Shown: positions 11,716 through 24,404 of the stretch, in pieces
How the letters are laid out: each line of letters starts with the position of its first letter
How positions within the stretch are numbered: the first letter of the stretch is position 1
From: Atrina japonica
Lineage: Eukaryota > Mollusca > Bivalvia > Pterioida > Pinnidae
Length of the DNA stretch: 64,000 nucleotides
Direction: 5' to 3'
Assembly: GCA_030159075.1 (NCBI GenBank)
Contig: BROG01000340.1
Span: 537,501-601,500, forward strand
Program-made: the position numbers and the translations under genes
Notes under the pieces: model-generated
What the model was told of the DNA's origin: nothing
Database searches by the model: none
The model's input: the letters and a program-made list of their open reading frames with translations, nothing else

Positions 11716-13425
11716 GATACTGTGGATAGCAGTAAGCACATGATGACAATACATTTGTTTGTCTTGACTTGATTAGTTAGGAATAACAAATACAATGGGA
11801 CTTGATAAACAATGCGCCAGCAGATACTTTCGCATTATTTATAATATCACAGATAAACAGGAAAGGTATTGTAAGCGAAATACCTGTCAGCGTACATTTC
11901 TTATAAACAGTGATAAACAAACAACAGGACATTCCCTGCAGATTGAGTTCCATTTCCCGTTGTTTAAAATTTATGTTGTAAGACAATAACCTACACTGTT
12001 TTCCTGTCTAAAGAAATCGTGTATTAAGTAAACGTACAGATGCAATTAATACCCTGATATTCAGTTTCACGGAATTGCCACTGCTTACAGATGCAGGTAA
12101 TGTTGATTATGGTAAAACTATCAATCAAAATATCACGCTTTTTGGTTTAAAATAAACATCCTGTTATGATGTGGATCTCTGAAGTACAAACATGTCGACA
12201 GAAAATGAAAGGTGGATGTTTTATTTTGCAATCGTAAAAATATACGTTGACTGCTGACAATTCGGTCCACACAATAGAACATTTTATACTTGTCACATAT
12301 CCACATCTAAAACAGTTTTGATATCGTTATCATTATCTGAATGATATCAAATAAACTACACATAAATGTAGTCTGAGCATAAAACGAAGACTATATATAA
12401 ATACATAAAACCTCGAGCGAAAACAAATCACAATGTAGGAAGATATGCTGTAACAGAGTGGGATATTTCAATCGGTTTGATTGTATAAGACGAATCTAAG
12501 TGAGAACTTAAAAACATTTATCTTTGATTTGTTATTTGATGTGTTGGCATGGTACAGAAAAGATGAATAATGAAGGACAACTCGATCCTATCTGATAAGG
12601 TAACTATATATCATAGCAACACAGTGTACAGGTCTACCAAGGTAAATTTGCGCATGTTTACAAACACAACGAGTCTAAATGAAATCATAACAGGGGCGAC
12701 AGGCTACTTGTCGTCACAAAAGTATTAAAAATTCAGTAATACATGGAGTCCGTACATGGCAATATGTTTTACCTATTTTTGGAAAGTAGACTAATTGTTT
12801 GGTATTTGACCAAACACGGATATGCCACTTTACCTTGGTTGACGTATACGTTTGTCAGCGTAATAATTGCACATAATTATCACACCTATCTTTGATGTAA
12901 AGATACTTCTAATAGAATAAAGTATAATCTGTCTATTCCGGCCGACCATGGGACTGGTGAATTAGGCTGGTGTAATATAGATACGTGACCCGAAAAAAAA
13001 TACCCGGGGTCAATCTTCTAATTAGAAATCATATTCGGGCACTTGTAAAAGAATTACCCGCACCTGTAGGGAAATGACCCAGTCTGGATTCAAGTATATT
13101 TCCTACGGCTTTAGATAATCATTTTTTTTACATATAAGTACCACGTGTGATTCCAAAGTATGGAACCACGGGCTGGTTCAGTGACTAAGGTCTTCAAGTG
13201 ATCCGAGATATGGGTTCGTATATATCTCGGGGCAACGTAAATTGTCATAAGATTTTTCTCCGCCTGATGTGTGAAAGTTGCCAGATAATTAGGCCATTCT
13301 AATACTTAATCTTAAGCGTCCACTCTAAAATCAAACTCCTACCTATACATAAGGAAAAAACGATAAAAAAAACAGGAGAACAAATGCAATTTAATGCATA
13401 TTTATGTATTTTAATGATGTGTTAG
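11716..13425. other. Intergenic between inverted PLE copies
   Basis: Overlapping antiparallel open frames at 11777-11989 (64-69 codons) are not recognisable. A patch at 12990-13090 has inverted CCCGG/GGGTCA-type motifs but no clear element boundary. Nothing else is supported. Confidence 0.45.
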
Positions 13426-13429
13426 CAAT

Positions 13430-15430
13430 ATAAAAAAATCCTCGTAACAATTTGAACAAACGTCTCAACAATCGTTATCGAACTTTCATCTCGCAAACAA
13501 GACTATTTTACGACCTTAAAATTTGCGAAACATTGACACCAAACGTGTTTTTCGATATCCCTGAGTCAATAATTTGTCAGTGAGCAGCTTACCACTGGAT
13601 ATGAAATGTTTATATGCTGAACACACCTTGGCATATCGTATAATTTGTGAAATATAAACTTCATATGCAGTTGATTGTTAGATATTACTATATATGTGGA
13701 ATATTTACAATGGGAAAGTCGAAAATCGGTGTGTTTCTCGTAATATGAAGGGTGTGTGCTTGGTACTGATGTATCTTTAATTTCTAGTTAGCTGCGATAT
13801 ATCCTATTGCCATATGTGTAGAAATTGGCGTTATTAATTGACGTCGTCGATATAGCTAAATGTCAAATTAAAGGACACTGCTAGGGTTTTTTTCTTTAGA
13901 TTCAGCAGTTTATGAATAAAGTCTGCTTCGTATGAATGAAGGAATAGGTCAGCCAATAAAATGGCGCAATTATTTATCATAGAAATGCCGACTGTTTGTT
14001 GAAAGATCACGTTTCCAAACATTACAACTATATTGTCTATTAGAAATTCCGGCATATTTTTTATATCAACGTTATGTGTAGAATAAGAGTGGTGTTGGAC
14101 AAAATAAGTATCTTGATAACCAATAACTAGGTATTTAAATTTTGGGGTACCATCTGTAGTGAAAGAGTTGTCGATGATGCCAAAAAGAATCGTTTAAATT
14201 TCCATGTGATAATGTTGTGTAAAGAATAGAATAGTCATATGCTTTGATAGTGTGAATTTGAGAAAAGTTGGTGACTTTCATTTTTCTAATAGTTGCTTAG
14301 AATTTTTAAGTATCTACATCTGATTTACACCGCTTCTGGAATAAGCAACAGTATTGCTGAAGTCTCTCCTTAGTATCTCGGTTTGTAGATAAGGAGTGAA
14401 GATACAGGTTAGGTAGAACACTTGCTAGACCCCGCTAAGTACCTCTGCTTATATGGGGTTTGTGAAGTTTAGGCATCCAATATATATATGGTAGCTCAAA
14501 AGCGGTATCGGTTATAGGTTCATTAAAAGCACACGTGGTTTTGAAGGATCTCGTCCTTTGAAAATGGGCTACGTGTGTATATAGGATTACTTGAATTAGG
14601 TTTAAACCCTAGTTCTAAAAAACATTTACAGTAATGTGCTTTACAAATAAAAACTATATTATTTAAGGCTTTATCTGTTGGGACCAGTACATATTAGTTA
14701 TGTATTATATTCCGCTCGGTTACCACTTCTGAGTCACTAAATATTGAGGAATGACGCATTTCCATAGCTTTAAGTTTTCGAATACAATATTTTATCAACA
14801 ATATATTATTTCAAACTATTTAGACAAAGTGTATGGTTCCACGTTTTCATGTTCCACTCAGCGTCTGGCATAATCCTCTACAAAATTCATAACTAAACTG
14901 AAATTCTATCACCAAGTAAAGGAACGTGCTCTGCGATTATTTGAACCATCTTAAAATAAGATTTTTGAGATTTTCATTTTTAACAAAAGAAGCATCACCT
15001 GTGATGACATGCCCGATACGACTACATATGGGGGAGGAGGATGCACATGAACATGTGACGGTGTTATGTAGACGATGATTGATGCATAGGCAGAGCAAAA
15101 CCAGTTTGTAATTGAATAACTTGGATGCGATACTAGTTGTTTAGCTATATGAAATGCAAAGCGTGGTCTTCAAATTGATATTGCGTTTTTGTGATTTAGA
15201 ACATTGATAATGTTTAAAGCGTATATACCTTTATTTGTAAATTTAAGTTTAGAGAAAAGACGTTTCTGTTCAGAACAGTTGCGCGCGTGTGGGTTTGAAC
15301 AGTCTGTGATAAGCAACATTCATTATAACGGAGTTCAGTGCGTATCTGGGGTTGAAGAATTAGTGTGAGGGTTCATCCTTGCTTCCTGAAAATGTTGATT
15401 AAGACGTGTGATAGGAAATGAATAAAGTTT
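13430..15430 (-). pseudogene. Nearly full-length Penelope-like element lacking its 3' module, family A (broken)
   Basis: This copy is on the minus strand and parallel to the copy at 9.0-11.2 kb. From 5' to 3' it shows an N-terminal region (15430-14860, including a CSCASS-type cysteine block), the RT entry motif ELPYIYWMPKLHKPH (about 14500-14440) and a SRSGV-type region near 14340. A long frame at 13834-14055 reads MPEFLIDN..., LFLHSYEADFIHKLL and FSYIDDV, with YIDD at 13843-13854. It ends near 13430 within the linker after FYGR...LV, so the module with ATGGCACCTGATCCC found in sister copies is missing. Stops and frameshifts are frequent. Confidence 0.75.
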
Positions 15431-16915
15431 TTGGGGAATGTGATGAACGCCCAAAAGAAAAAATAAACATAGGAGCAAAAGAAACACAGATCGAATGAAA
15501 CTAATAAATGCTATTCTCTTTGACACAAACTTATATATTACCTTTTGATATAACAGTTTTCACATTGAAAACAGATGTTTATGCTAAAGTGGCAGTCTAT
15601 CTAAGCAACAGGCAAAATCTAAAAAACATGTTTAACATATAACATTAAACAACTTTTATCAACTGTATAATTCTAAGACATTTGGGTGATCAATCATATA
15701 TAAAAAACAACATAAGTAAAAAATGATTGTCACATAAATATTTAGTTGTGATTTTAAGATACGAGTGGTACCCTCACATTTCCATATATTCCTATGTTAA
15801 AGTAGGAAATTTTGAAATCAATTAACAGCTATTACCAGATCTGTACAGTAAAAATAATGTAATTACCAAAAGTATAGATATTTGGAATTCTATCCATTAT
15901 TTTCACTGAGTGGGGTTTTTGACGAAACCCTCGTATATGCCGAGAACCTCACATTTTTATTCCTACTACATCAGGGGACCCTACTGCTAATCGTAAACAT
16001 TCTGCTCACATCGGGAAGTTGCGCGAGACACAAACAAAATGTCGGAATTGCAAAATCATAACTTAAAAATGCATTGCAGAGGAGGTAATAAAGTACCATA
16101 ACTAGCAAATGTTTTGCAGACTGAGACTAGGCCATAACGATTAGGGTTGTACATTGAATCCGATCATGAAGCGCATCCATTATACGGATAATGTGAACTG
16201 CACGAAGTGATCGATATGATGGGATAGAGTAAAATAGATTGCATAAAACATAATGTTGCATCTATTTCATGAGTAATAAATAACACACAAGATTCTATTT
16301 AAGTCTCAACACCAAGGGAACGGTCAGCCGCTGAATATTTTAGTCAGGACAATGAGTGCATGACCGGGACACTTACATGCTTAAAACACTGAACGTCAAA
16401 CCGTTTGGGGAATCTGTCTTGTTTCCCCTGCCAAAGGGATTAACAAAACATGTAAAACTGTTAATGAATGCGTTCGTCCTCTCCATATGTTTGCCTATGT
16501 ATTATTATTTATAATATCAACAACTGAATGTTGCATTATATGGACCAAAATTGGAACGGAGTTATGTCCCTTTCTGGAACTCTTTTACTGTTACTGATAA
16601 AAACAAAAATGGCACCCAAACTGAACACAGACAAAACATAAACAAAACACAAAATAAACATTTAGATGAATAAATTAAAAAAACATAGTCACAACATTAA
16701 CAAATACACTATGCTGTCTGACAAACGTTGATATACTAGAACCTATTCAGGGAACAAAGTGCTTTGTATATATCAGTTCAAAAATCTAGCACATAGGCCT
16801 ATTCTTTAGTGATGGATTGGGGTTTGCCGAGCCCGAGGTTTTGGCCTCTATTTGCAATATATGCTTTATTTGGATATCGGTACATAGGTGTGACTTGATG
16901 ACTGATTTTCATGTA
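15431..16915. other. Intergenic, nothing recognised
   Basis: AT-rich unique sequence. An open frame at 15335-15526 overlaps the 5' end of the PLE and is mostly hydrophobic low-complexity sequence. Confidence 0.45.
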
Positions 16916-16919
16916 AACT

Positions 16920-17260
16920 GGGGATTAGGGGTAATTTAGAATTCTAATGAATCTAATGGTACATATTATGAAAGTGTCAGTAACAAAATAAGGACCACTG
17001 ATTGGTCAAAATTAAGATATTTTCAGATTTTGCTGAGAATTGATATACAGGGGTATTTTGGCATTACAAATTTAATGGTAAATGTTATGGAAGTATCAGT
17101 TGCCATGGTAACACAATAAAGGCCTGTGATTTGGTTAAAATTATATAATTTCCGATTTGACTCAAATTTGCCATGCAGGGTATTTTGGCAGTGTAAATTC
17201 AACGGTACAAGTTATGAAAGTTTCAAATTTGAGTTATTTTCAAATTTTGCTAAATTGGTG
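16920..17260 (+). repeat. Tandem repeat, unit about 125 bp, about 2.5 copies
   Basis: The block GTATTTTGGCATTAC, AATTTAATGGTA and ATGTTATGGAAGT recurs with phase points near 16931, 17053 and 17180 (spacing 122-127 bp). Each copy also has a GAT-TGGTT-AAAATTA block. Copies differ by substitutions and small indels. The open frame at 17126-17425 runs through the last copy and is not conserved between units, so I do not call it coding. Confidence 0.7.
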
Positions 17261-17327
17261 CATAGAAATAATTTGGTAGATGGCTTCTATGGTAGACATT
17301 ACAGGAAAACAGGGGGCTGTTTTTATT

Positions 17328-17385
17328 TTATTTTGAATAGTGTTATATGCCACACTCGACAATATTTCAGTTATAGTCACAACAT
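17328..17385 (-). repeat. SINE 3'-tail remnant
   Basis: The reverse complement reads CTGAAATATTGTCGAGTGTG followed by GCATATAAC and an A-rich tail. It matches the tail of the SINE at 33.5 kb (GTGAAAGATTCTTGAGTGG, then AACGTTAAAC) and the remnant at 37.8 kb. The tRNA head and central domain are missing. Confidence 0.55.
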
Positions 17386-17399
17386 TAACAATAACCCGT

Positions 17400-17625
17400 A
17401 TAATTGGTATTTCGGTACCAGCTGATAACTTTATGCTAAATTCAAAATTATTCAAAATCTAAGATAGTCATCTTTTTACAGTGGTTACTGTTAGATGGAT
17501 TTTAGCTATACATTTAGATTTATTATTTAGCATTGTATGATACCACTTTCTCTTTAGAATTTTTTTTCAAATTGGAGCTCAACTGATGAAGTCTAATTGA
17601 CAGAAACGATTGTCTTGAGCATTAC
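17400..17625 (+). mobile_element. Retrozyme-like hammerhead repeat, monomer copy 1 (5'-partial)
   Basis: It aligns with the 24.7-25.2 kb dimer from TGGTATTTCGGTACCAGCTG (17404-17423) through CTAAGATAGTCATC and TTTAGATTTATTATTT to the ribozyme at 17577-17620. Downstream of the ribozyme only the first few bases (TTGAGCATTA) match, so the copy ends close to the predicted self-cleavage point. The CCACTAGGTCGTTG half of the unit, present in copies 2 and 4, is absent. No protein is encoded. Confidence 0.7.
17577..17620 (+). ncRNA. Type I hammerhead ribozyme, complete core
   Basis: Helix I is formed by GCTCAA (17577-17582) and TTGAGC (17615-17620), six perfect pairs. The conserved CTGATGA is at 17583-17589. 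Helix II is the GTC/GAC stem (17591-17593 with 17599-17601) around a TAATT loop, with an A opposite A at its base. GAAAC is at 17603-17607. Helix III is minimal, A15.1-C with G-T16.1 around the loop GATT (17608-17611). The cleavage triplet GTC is at 17612-17614, so the predicted cut falls after 17614. All invariant core positions are present. Helix II is short and its closing A-A mismatch is unusual, which could lower activity. Minimal helix III is typical of the hammerheads in PLEs and animal retrozymes. Confidence 0.8.
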
Positions 17626-17890
17626 ACCCCGGTTACAATATACCCGAAGAGAACCACTGGAATTCCGCAAAATCAGCTTAAATTCCAGCGGGGGTCAAAC
17701 CTATGCTGAGGAATGAGAAATGTACGATTTCACGATTCAAATTGTGATGCACTAAATATTCAGTCATGGTAGCTCCCTAGAAAGGTTTGTGGTTGATCAA
17801 AATTATAGAATTGAAATATTTAATCAACTGAAAATACCAATTTTACTATAGACTTTCAACTATTTATATAAATATGTCATATGCATTGGT
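17626..17890. other. Intergenic, nothing recognised
   Basis: Unique sequence between the hammerhead repeat and the next element. I see no gene. Confidence 0.4.
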
Positions 17891-17893
17891 ATG

Positions 17894-18238
17894 TTATTAT
17901 GGACCCCGGGATGTCACATAGTGGTGAAAAAAAATTATTCCGTGCACACGAAATAATTTTATTCTGTTCGCACAGATCATTTCCCTCCTCAATGATTACT
18001 CAATTCGCACGGAATAATTTAATTCCGTTCACACCAATATTTTTTTTCTTTAATAATTATTCCCTTTGCACGAAATAAAATTATTTCTTACGAACGGAAT
18101 AATCATTTCATTCGCAGGGAATAACTTTTTCTCTCAATAATTATTCCGTTAGCACATCATTTTTTTCTCTCTCAATAAATATTCTGTTCGCATGGAATAA
18201 TTTATTCCCATCACTTGTCACCTCCCGGGCTCCATATG
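17894..18238. mobile_element. Terminal-inverted-repeat element with an internal palindromic array
   Basis: The left terminus TATGGACCCCGGGATGTCAC (from about 17898) continues ATAGTGGTG. The reverse complement of the right end (18238-18206) reads ATATGGAGCCCGGGAGGTG and continues ACAAGTGATGGG. The termini pair over about 30 bp with a few mismatches. The interior (17925-18215) is a degenerate array of ATTATTCCGTTCGCACGG and AATAATT palindromes in both orientations, mixed with TTTTTTCTCTC-type spacers. The open frame at 17881-18078 merely reads through it. The element has no transposase. Confidence 0.75.
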
Positions 18239-19557
18239 TTGTTGAGTTGGACATGAAAAATATTTTGTCCAACTGTCATGTTCTCTGATTCATCTGTACT
18301 TGAAACGGAATTATTATGTTGACTGAAACATAAATTAGTGACGTTAGACATTTCAATTTTTTGTTTGTTTGAAAATAGTACTTTTTAACTTGCAATGTTG
18401 CCAAAATATTTTGAATGGGAAGTTTTAGTTATCCATTGTGAATAATGTTTCACTAATACAGCAGGAATGTAGTGTAAGATGTCAGCCATTTATTAAATTA
18501 AAAATAAGTAAAGGACAAGAGATATATTCTAGGGGTTGTTCCAGGGGTACTCTCTCCAGGTAATTTTACAAGTCCTTAGAGACAATGTTATATTATCCAG
18601 ACACAAAATTAAGGAGTTGTTTTCATCACAGAAGTATCACATTTATATCTTTATTACATCATAATAAAGAGAACCACATCGGACATAAATTAAGCAAAAG
18701 CCAAATATCAGGTGCATTCTGGTGTGTGCTCCTGGGTATTTTTCATTAACATTTGATAAACCCTTGGAATATTTTTTTCTTGTTCAAGGCTTAAGGTTAG
18801 AATACGCTTTCAATCCCATAAGTGTTGAATTGATTGACAGAATTGTGCATGATATACAAGCGCTGTGATTTGGAGCCTGAAAAAAAGCAATCAGAATTAA
18901 AAAAAAAAAAAAAATCAAGAGAATTTCTTTGGCTTCTACACACTAGTGCATCAACATCACTTTCCTATTTAAAGCATTTTTCCACACATATTTTCCAAAT
19001 AAACAAAGGTAGATGATCCTCCATAATCCCTGTATTTGTACAATTAAATTTAAAATTTGACTGATTTCACCAAAATTCTTTATCTGATGGAGACATATTA
19101 CCTAAGTTATGGACTTGAAACGTCTATGCAATGAGTCTTCCACGTACCAGGTCACTATGACTTTGAGTCTCAGCCCATCACATTCAAGCTAGGATCTTCC
19201 CATCTTACTTAAATGCATAGTTGCTATAGTGTTTAAGTAGTTGCTATAAAGACTATTTGTTAAAAAGGGTGAAGTGAAGCTTAATGAAGTGCAATGTTTT
19301 AATCTATGATCACAATTGTGTGAATACACACTATTTCATTAAAGAAATATGGTTGCATTATTTTAAACTATTTGATAAAATTATTACTTTCAGGTGCTTT
19401 ATACATGTTGCTAGGATAAAGTCTGGTAGCTAGGGATGTCTATTTAATAGAATCTTCCTGGAATCTGAATTGTATCATTCAATACAATTCAATATAATGT
19501 TAGAACATGTTTGTTATTATATATATTTTGATGCAAAGTATTGTAGAATTTGTACAC
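18239..19557. other. Intergenic, nothing recognised
   Basis: AT-rich unique sequence with a 16-nt A run at about 18899. The 60-codon open frame at 18834-19016 spans that run and is unsupported. Confidence 0.45.
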
Positions 19558-19735
19558 CATATTTGAATGTGGACTCATGGCGGGTGTGACCGGTCGACAG
19601 GAGATGCTTCCTCCTCCATGGCACCTGATCCCACCTCTTGGTTTCCAGAGGTCCGTGTTTGTCCATTTTTATCGGATTTGTATCTATGTCCTGGACATTT
19701 TATTAATTAATACTTTGGTATCTGAGATTTTTTAT
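19558..19735 (+). pseudogene. PLE 3' module, solo copy
   Basis: This is a well-preserved copy of the family-A terminal module. It contains GTGTGACCGGTCGACAGG, CTCCATGGCACCTGATCCCA, CCTCTTGGTTTCCAGAGG and GTCCTGGACAT, and ends at TTTGGTATCTGAGAT. The surrounding open frame (19550-19837, 95 codons) passes through the whole module. A similar frame is broken in most other copies, so coding status is unclear. No RT sequence precedes it, which indicates an extremely 5'-truncated insertion. Confidence 0.75.
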
Positions 19736-19737
19736 AT

Positions 19738-20415
19738 TCAATGGTGTTTCTATGGTGTATTCGTAGTTGTTATGGAAAATATTTATTTCAAACAAGGATT
19801 AGGTCAAGCTTCATCATGTGGACATATAATATTTTAATATCTGATAATAGAAATAAATGCACATCAAAATTAGTGAATTTACCCAAATTAACGCTTAACT
19901 GCTTTTAAAATATACAGCAATTTGCATATAGCCGAAGTCTGATACTAGGAATGTGTTCTCTAAAAGTTCTCTTTTCACGAAAACCTCCTTATTCTAGAGC
20001 TTTCAAATGAATATTGTAGCTATTTAACGTATGAAATTTCACAAAGGGCAATAGGTCTGTTGCTATGCAAAAAAGAACACTTGGTTGCCACAGCAACGCA
20101 GTCAATCAAAAAGTTCAAACAGGCTAATTCAGTTTAACAAGTCAGTCTCAACTACTACATGAAATTTTGTCAAAACCAAAGGACCTCATATTTTGAAGTC
20201 TGCCTGATCCTTAGGTAGACTGGTACTTAACCGTTTTATTGAGGGCTATGTTCTACATTCTTCTTAGATGTAGTAATTTGTTCTCTATTTTAAGATAGCA
20301 AAACAAATCCTTCAGCGAACGGTAGAGAGATCAAAAACTTGTTTCGTTTTCATTTCCAAACTTTATACATATTTACATAATAAGCACGTAAAAATTGCAG
20401 AGACATGTGAACCTG
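19738..20415. other. Intergenic, nothing recognised
   Basis: AT-rich unique sequence with no supportable feature. Confidence 0.45.
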
Positions 20416-20419
20416 ACAC

Positions 20420-20555
20420 TTAAGAATTCCTTTAGTCTAAAACTTTCACTCCACTTTGTCTAAATCCTGAATCTGGTCGGCTGAGCAGGAAGAGTTGAGA
20501 ATATTCTCAAACTTGAGTAAATTCTCAAGTTTTATGATGCCGAGCCCTGATCACT
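20420..20555 (-). mobile_element. Degenerate MITE, relative of the 52.0 kb element
   Basis: The reverse complement of the right end reads CAGGGCTCGGCATCATAAAA followed by CTTGAGAATT. It parallels CAGGGCCTGGCATCATAAA, CTTCAGAATT at 51991-52020. The other end (TCTAAAACTTTCACTCC, about 20438) resembles the opposite arm of the 52.0 kb copy. The internal GAGAATATTCTC and CTTGAGTAAATTCTCAAG palindromes are private to this copy. Confidence 0.5.
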
Positions 20556-22935
20556 GGTTTATGAGATGACGATATTTAAACGTGTACCGAATTCTGGTTC
20601 TTCTTTATCATTGAGGGTCCAAGTTGGACCTCTATGCGCGGTCTAGATCATAATTACGCCTAATATAATCATGGTATCCGTATAGATGTTCTTTCTTTAA
20701 ACCACTGGGTGATTGTTTTATTGGGGTCACATTTCACGTACTCTTCATGACATTATCAAAACAAATAGATTTGGTGTTTCGCTTTTCATATTTTTTTTTA
20801 TTTCTCCTAATATGCATAAATACAGAGGTAAAATACATCTTATAGGGTTTTGGTTTTGTACTCGATACTTAGAAAAGTAAGAATTGAGTGGGAACCTTTC
20901 GGCTTACAACAATTATCTACCTGTCTGAATTACACAGAGTAATTAACCCTATGTAATAACTTGGGGACAAACAATTAGGCCGCAATTCGGAATAGACAAG
21001 ATACGGAATACACATTGCATTTTGAAACTGAGCATATAAAGAAATAATATGGGACCAGCAAACAACACCGGATTAGACAATAATCCGGAATACTCATGGT
21101 CCGGATGTTACAGATCTCACCGTATATTTGTCGAACATTTTACTGTAAACGGTAATCGGTTCCAGGTGGTATTGTCCGATTCACATAAGATGGCGGGGCG
21201 GAGTAACCTTTTGATTATCATACGGATAATTCTACCAATATGACAAGCTGCATGAAAGAAACGTTTTATTCATTACTGGATAATATCTTATGCATTCTGA
21301 CGAGTAGGAACAATTTCTTTAGCCGTTGTAAGTTTAGTGTTATTCTTTATTACCTAAAATTTAAAATCGTCCAGGTCAAGAAAGGGTTCACAAGACTCCA
21401 CCAGGTTATTTGTATTTTATTATACCTTTGTACCAAAGGCTTAAGCTTGTCTCAACATTTTTTTCTAATTTCGTGAAATACAAATACGGCAGCAGGCAGT
21501 TCTTTTTTGTATAGTAATAATACGTACGTATACTTATAAGCCAATTAATGTTATTCAGGTAGGTTGTGGAGCACCTTGCGTGCACTATAATTCAATACAC
21601 CTAACGTCACAACGTATAATGGTTATTTTCGTCATGTTTTAAAACTGTAAAGTAGTATTCATTATCATAATTATAGAACTTGATGTATCTACAGTAGCGA
21701 ATATAGCCGTATCAGCATTACCAAAAATAGCAGGAAAATATTCTATATTTGGCATCTTATAAGAAGTTGCATATAAAATGTAGCAAATTAATCTATTTTC
21801 GTAAAACATAATGTCATGTTCGATAACAAATTTGGCTAATAGACTGTATTTATCCGAACAAACTCCACACCTGTAAATTGACTTATCAAATTAAAACGAA
21901 CATTATGTATTGTCACGCCACGGAATAAACAAGGGATTGCCATCGATGATTAAAGTTGACAACATATTATCTGGTAATACATTTCTGTAATTAAAGGATC
22001 AAAACCTAAATAAACTGCTATGCAAAATGTTTATTACCGTTCATTCCAGCATAATTAACTGCAATACATTTATTCCTGCACGAGTTTTATTTTTTGTTGA
22101 GTATGTTGTCAATTGAAAATAAAATATTGAATAGTTTGACTGATGTGTTGTGTTTATATGTGGTATAAAGTCAATCTGATACTGATGTATCAAATCATGC
22201 CCTAAAAGACATTGTACAATTGCAAAATTGTAGATTAAAATTAGAATTCCAAATATGCATACGTTATTAGACATTCAAAGTTGAATTAAATGCATCCTCT
22301 GTATAAAGGGCAAGTGTCTATTAATTGTTAACCTTTTATCATGAATAATCCTGTTTATAAAGGCTATTTGACTGTAACGGCTACTTTACCATGTTCCCTG
22401 GAGTGTCCTTCATATACACGTTTGACTTTATAGTTAAATAGGTTTGTGTTAATTGTAAACGCTTTCGTCTTCTCTACATATCTTTAATCAAAGAAATTCA
22501 AATTCCAATATTTCAATCAATTATCTTAGGTATTCATAAACGCCTTCGTTTTTTGTTGCCAGATCTTCAACGGATCAAAGTGTTCCAGAAATGTAAAATC
22601 TCATGTTTATTTCGGATATTGAAGAGTGTTCTGATACATACTGGGAGAATATTTTACCATGAATACATCAAAAATCAAAAGAAAATACTAGTGTTTTAAA
22701 CTCGCCGCCTGATATCATCCATATGGCAGTCTCGTAAAGCTGTAAAATACCATGCGTTATCATATCATATATTCAAATCTATTGACTGAACATAATTTAT
22801 AAAATTATGATAAAAAGTTGTATAAAATTAGATGTCCAACATTATGTCTTGAAATTAATTGATATATTGCAACTAATGTGCTTATTGGTACTGTAATGAC
22901 GTACACGTCCCGGTCTTACAAATCACAATCATAAC
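20556..22935. other. Intergenic, short open frames only
   Basis: Open frames at 21049-21243 (64 codons), 21240-21476 (78 codons) and 22041-22274 (minus, 77 codons) have no recognisable domain or conserved cysteine pattern. An imperfect repeat of GGAATACAC / CCGGAATACTC type at 21003-21100 is the only structure seen. Confidence 0.45.
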
Positions 22936-22937
22936 AG

Positions 22938-23163
<226 letters not shown>

Positions 23164-24404
23164 CATTATAATATTGATCTAGTTTTCCAGACAAACGCAA
23201 TGAATAGCCCACAACAGTTTGTAATTGATTTCACAATTTACGTCAATTTCATAACATATATCAAGACTGACGCACGAAGTATTCCCCAGAAGTAGTATTA
23301 AATTCATGAGAATTTATCATATATATAATCAACGAGCAACATGCCTTGAATCAGTAGATTTGTTTAATTTAACACTTCATAAAACATCATTAATATTTAT
23401 CATTTTCACTTATTTTTAAGACTCATAGTTGTAGAATAAAGGGTAAAGTGTCCAAGCAAAGGTTTTATAATGTCACCCGCAACATCAAATGCAATTTGAT
23501 GGAATGATGCTTACGTTTTGAGACGTAAAACATGCATAATTAATAAACACGTCTACAATACGCGAGGAAATTGGCTAAAATTCAGTGTCAAAATGTAAGA
23601 TATCGACAATCATACAAGTATGTCAAATATGAATTTATGTAAATAAAGTGCCAATGTTCGCGAATTATGAACAAGTGTGCTCCAACCATACTATTTCTTA
23701 ATCAAATGCAAAATTGTTAAAGCTAATCGTTATGATTCAATTCAAGACAATAATAAATTCGTTCACATCTTAGTTTTTAAGTAAAAACGTCAACTGAACA
23801 AAAAGATGAAAGCGTAATAATACATCCGCTACTGTCGTTTGTCCTCAGCTACCGCCAACATAACATGTTAGTCCGCCACACTGAATCTGTGGAGAATACA
23901 AACAAAGTAACTAGGACTGTTTATGGACAAGAAGTTTATTTATTTAGGTTTAAGTGAAAGATACAGTTAGCATAATTATGAAGAGTTAGAAGTCCAGAAA
24001 ACAAATTGTGGGAGCTTAAAGTGAAATTGTAAGGTTTGGAGCTTCATCCATTTTACTTTGTGTGGTATCCTGATACGACATCAAAGAGGATTTCCGGAAG
24101 TGGGTGTGTCTAAGGAACCTAACCATTTTATCGAAAAATAAAATAAATAAAACGGCCAAACAAAGTCGCTGTCTTATACAAAAATTCAATTATATATAGT
24201 TGTATTGTACTAATTTCTATGAACATATTTTGAGTTATCTTTGTTGATGACTGCGTATATCATGTATTCACCTGGATATTCCAAGTTCGTTTCCCGTTTC
24301 AGTCACATGTCGTTACAAAAAGTAGTCAATATGCATCAATATGCATCGACCTCTGTCTGATGTAATAGCAACAAACACCAGCCTGTTTGCCTGAAACTAA
24401 AAGA
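23164..24404. other. Intergenic, nothing recognised
   Basis: AT-rich unique sequence with no supportable gene. Confidence 0.45.

Noticed and set aside
19550..19837. 95-codon plus frame over the solo PLE module as a gene
   Set aside because: Open only in this copy and without RT context. It is better explained as a well-preserved non-coding terminal module.
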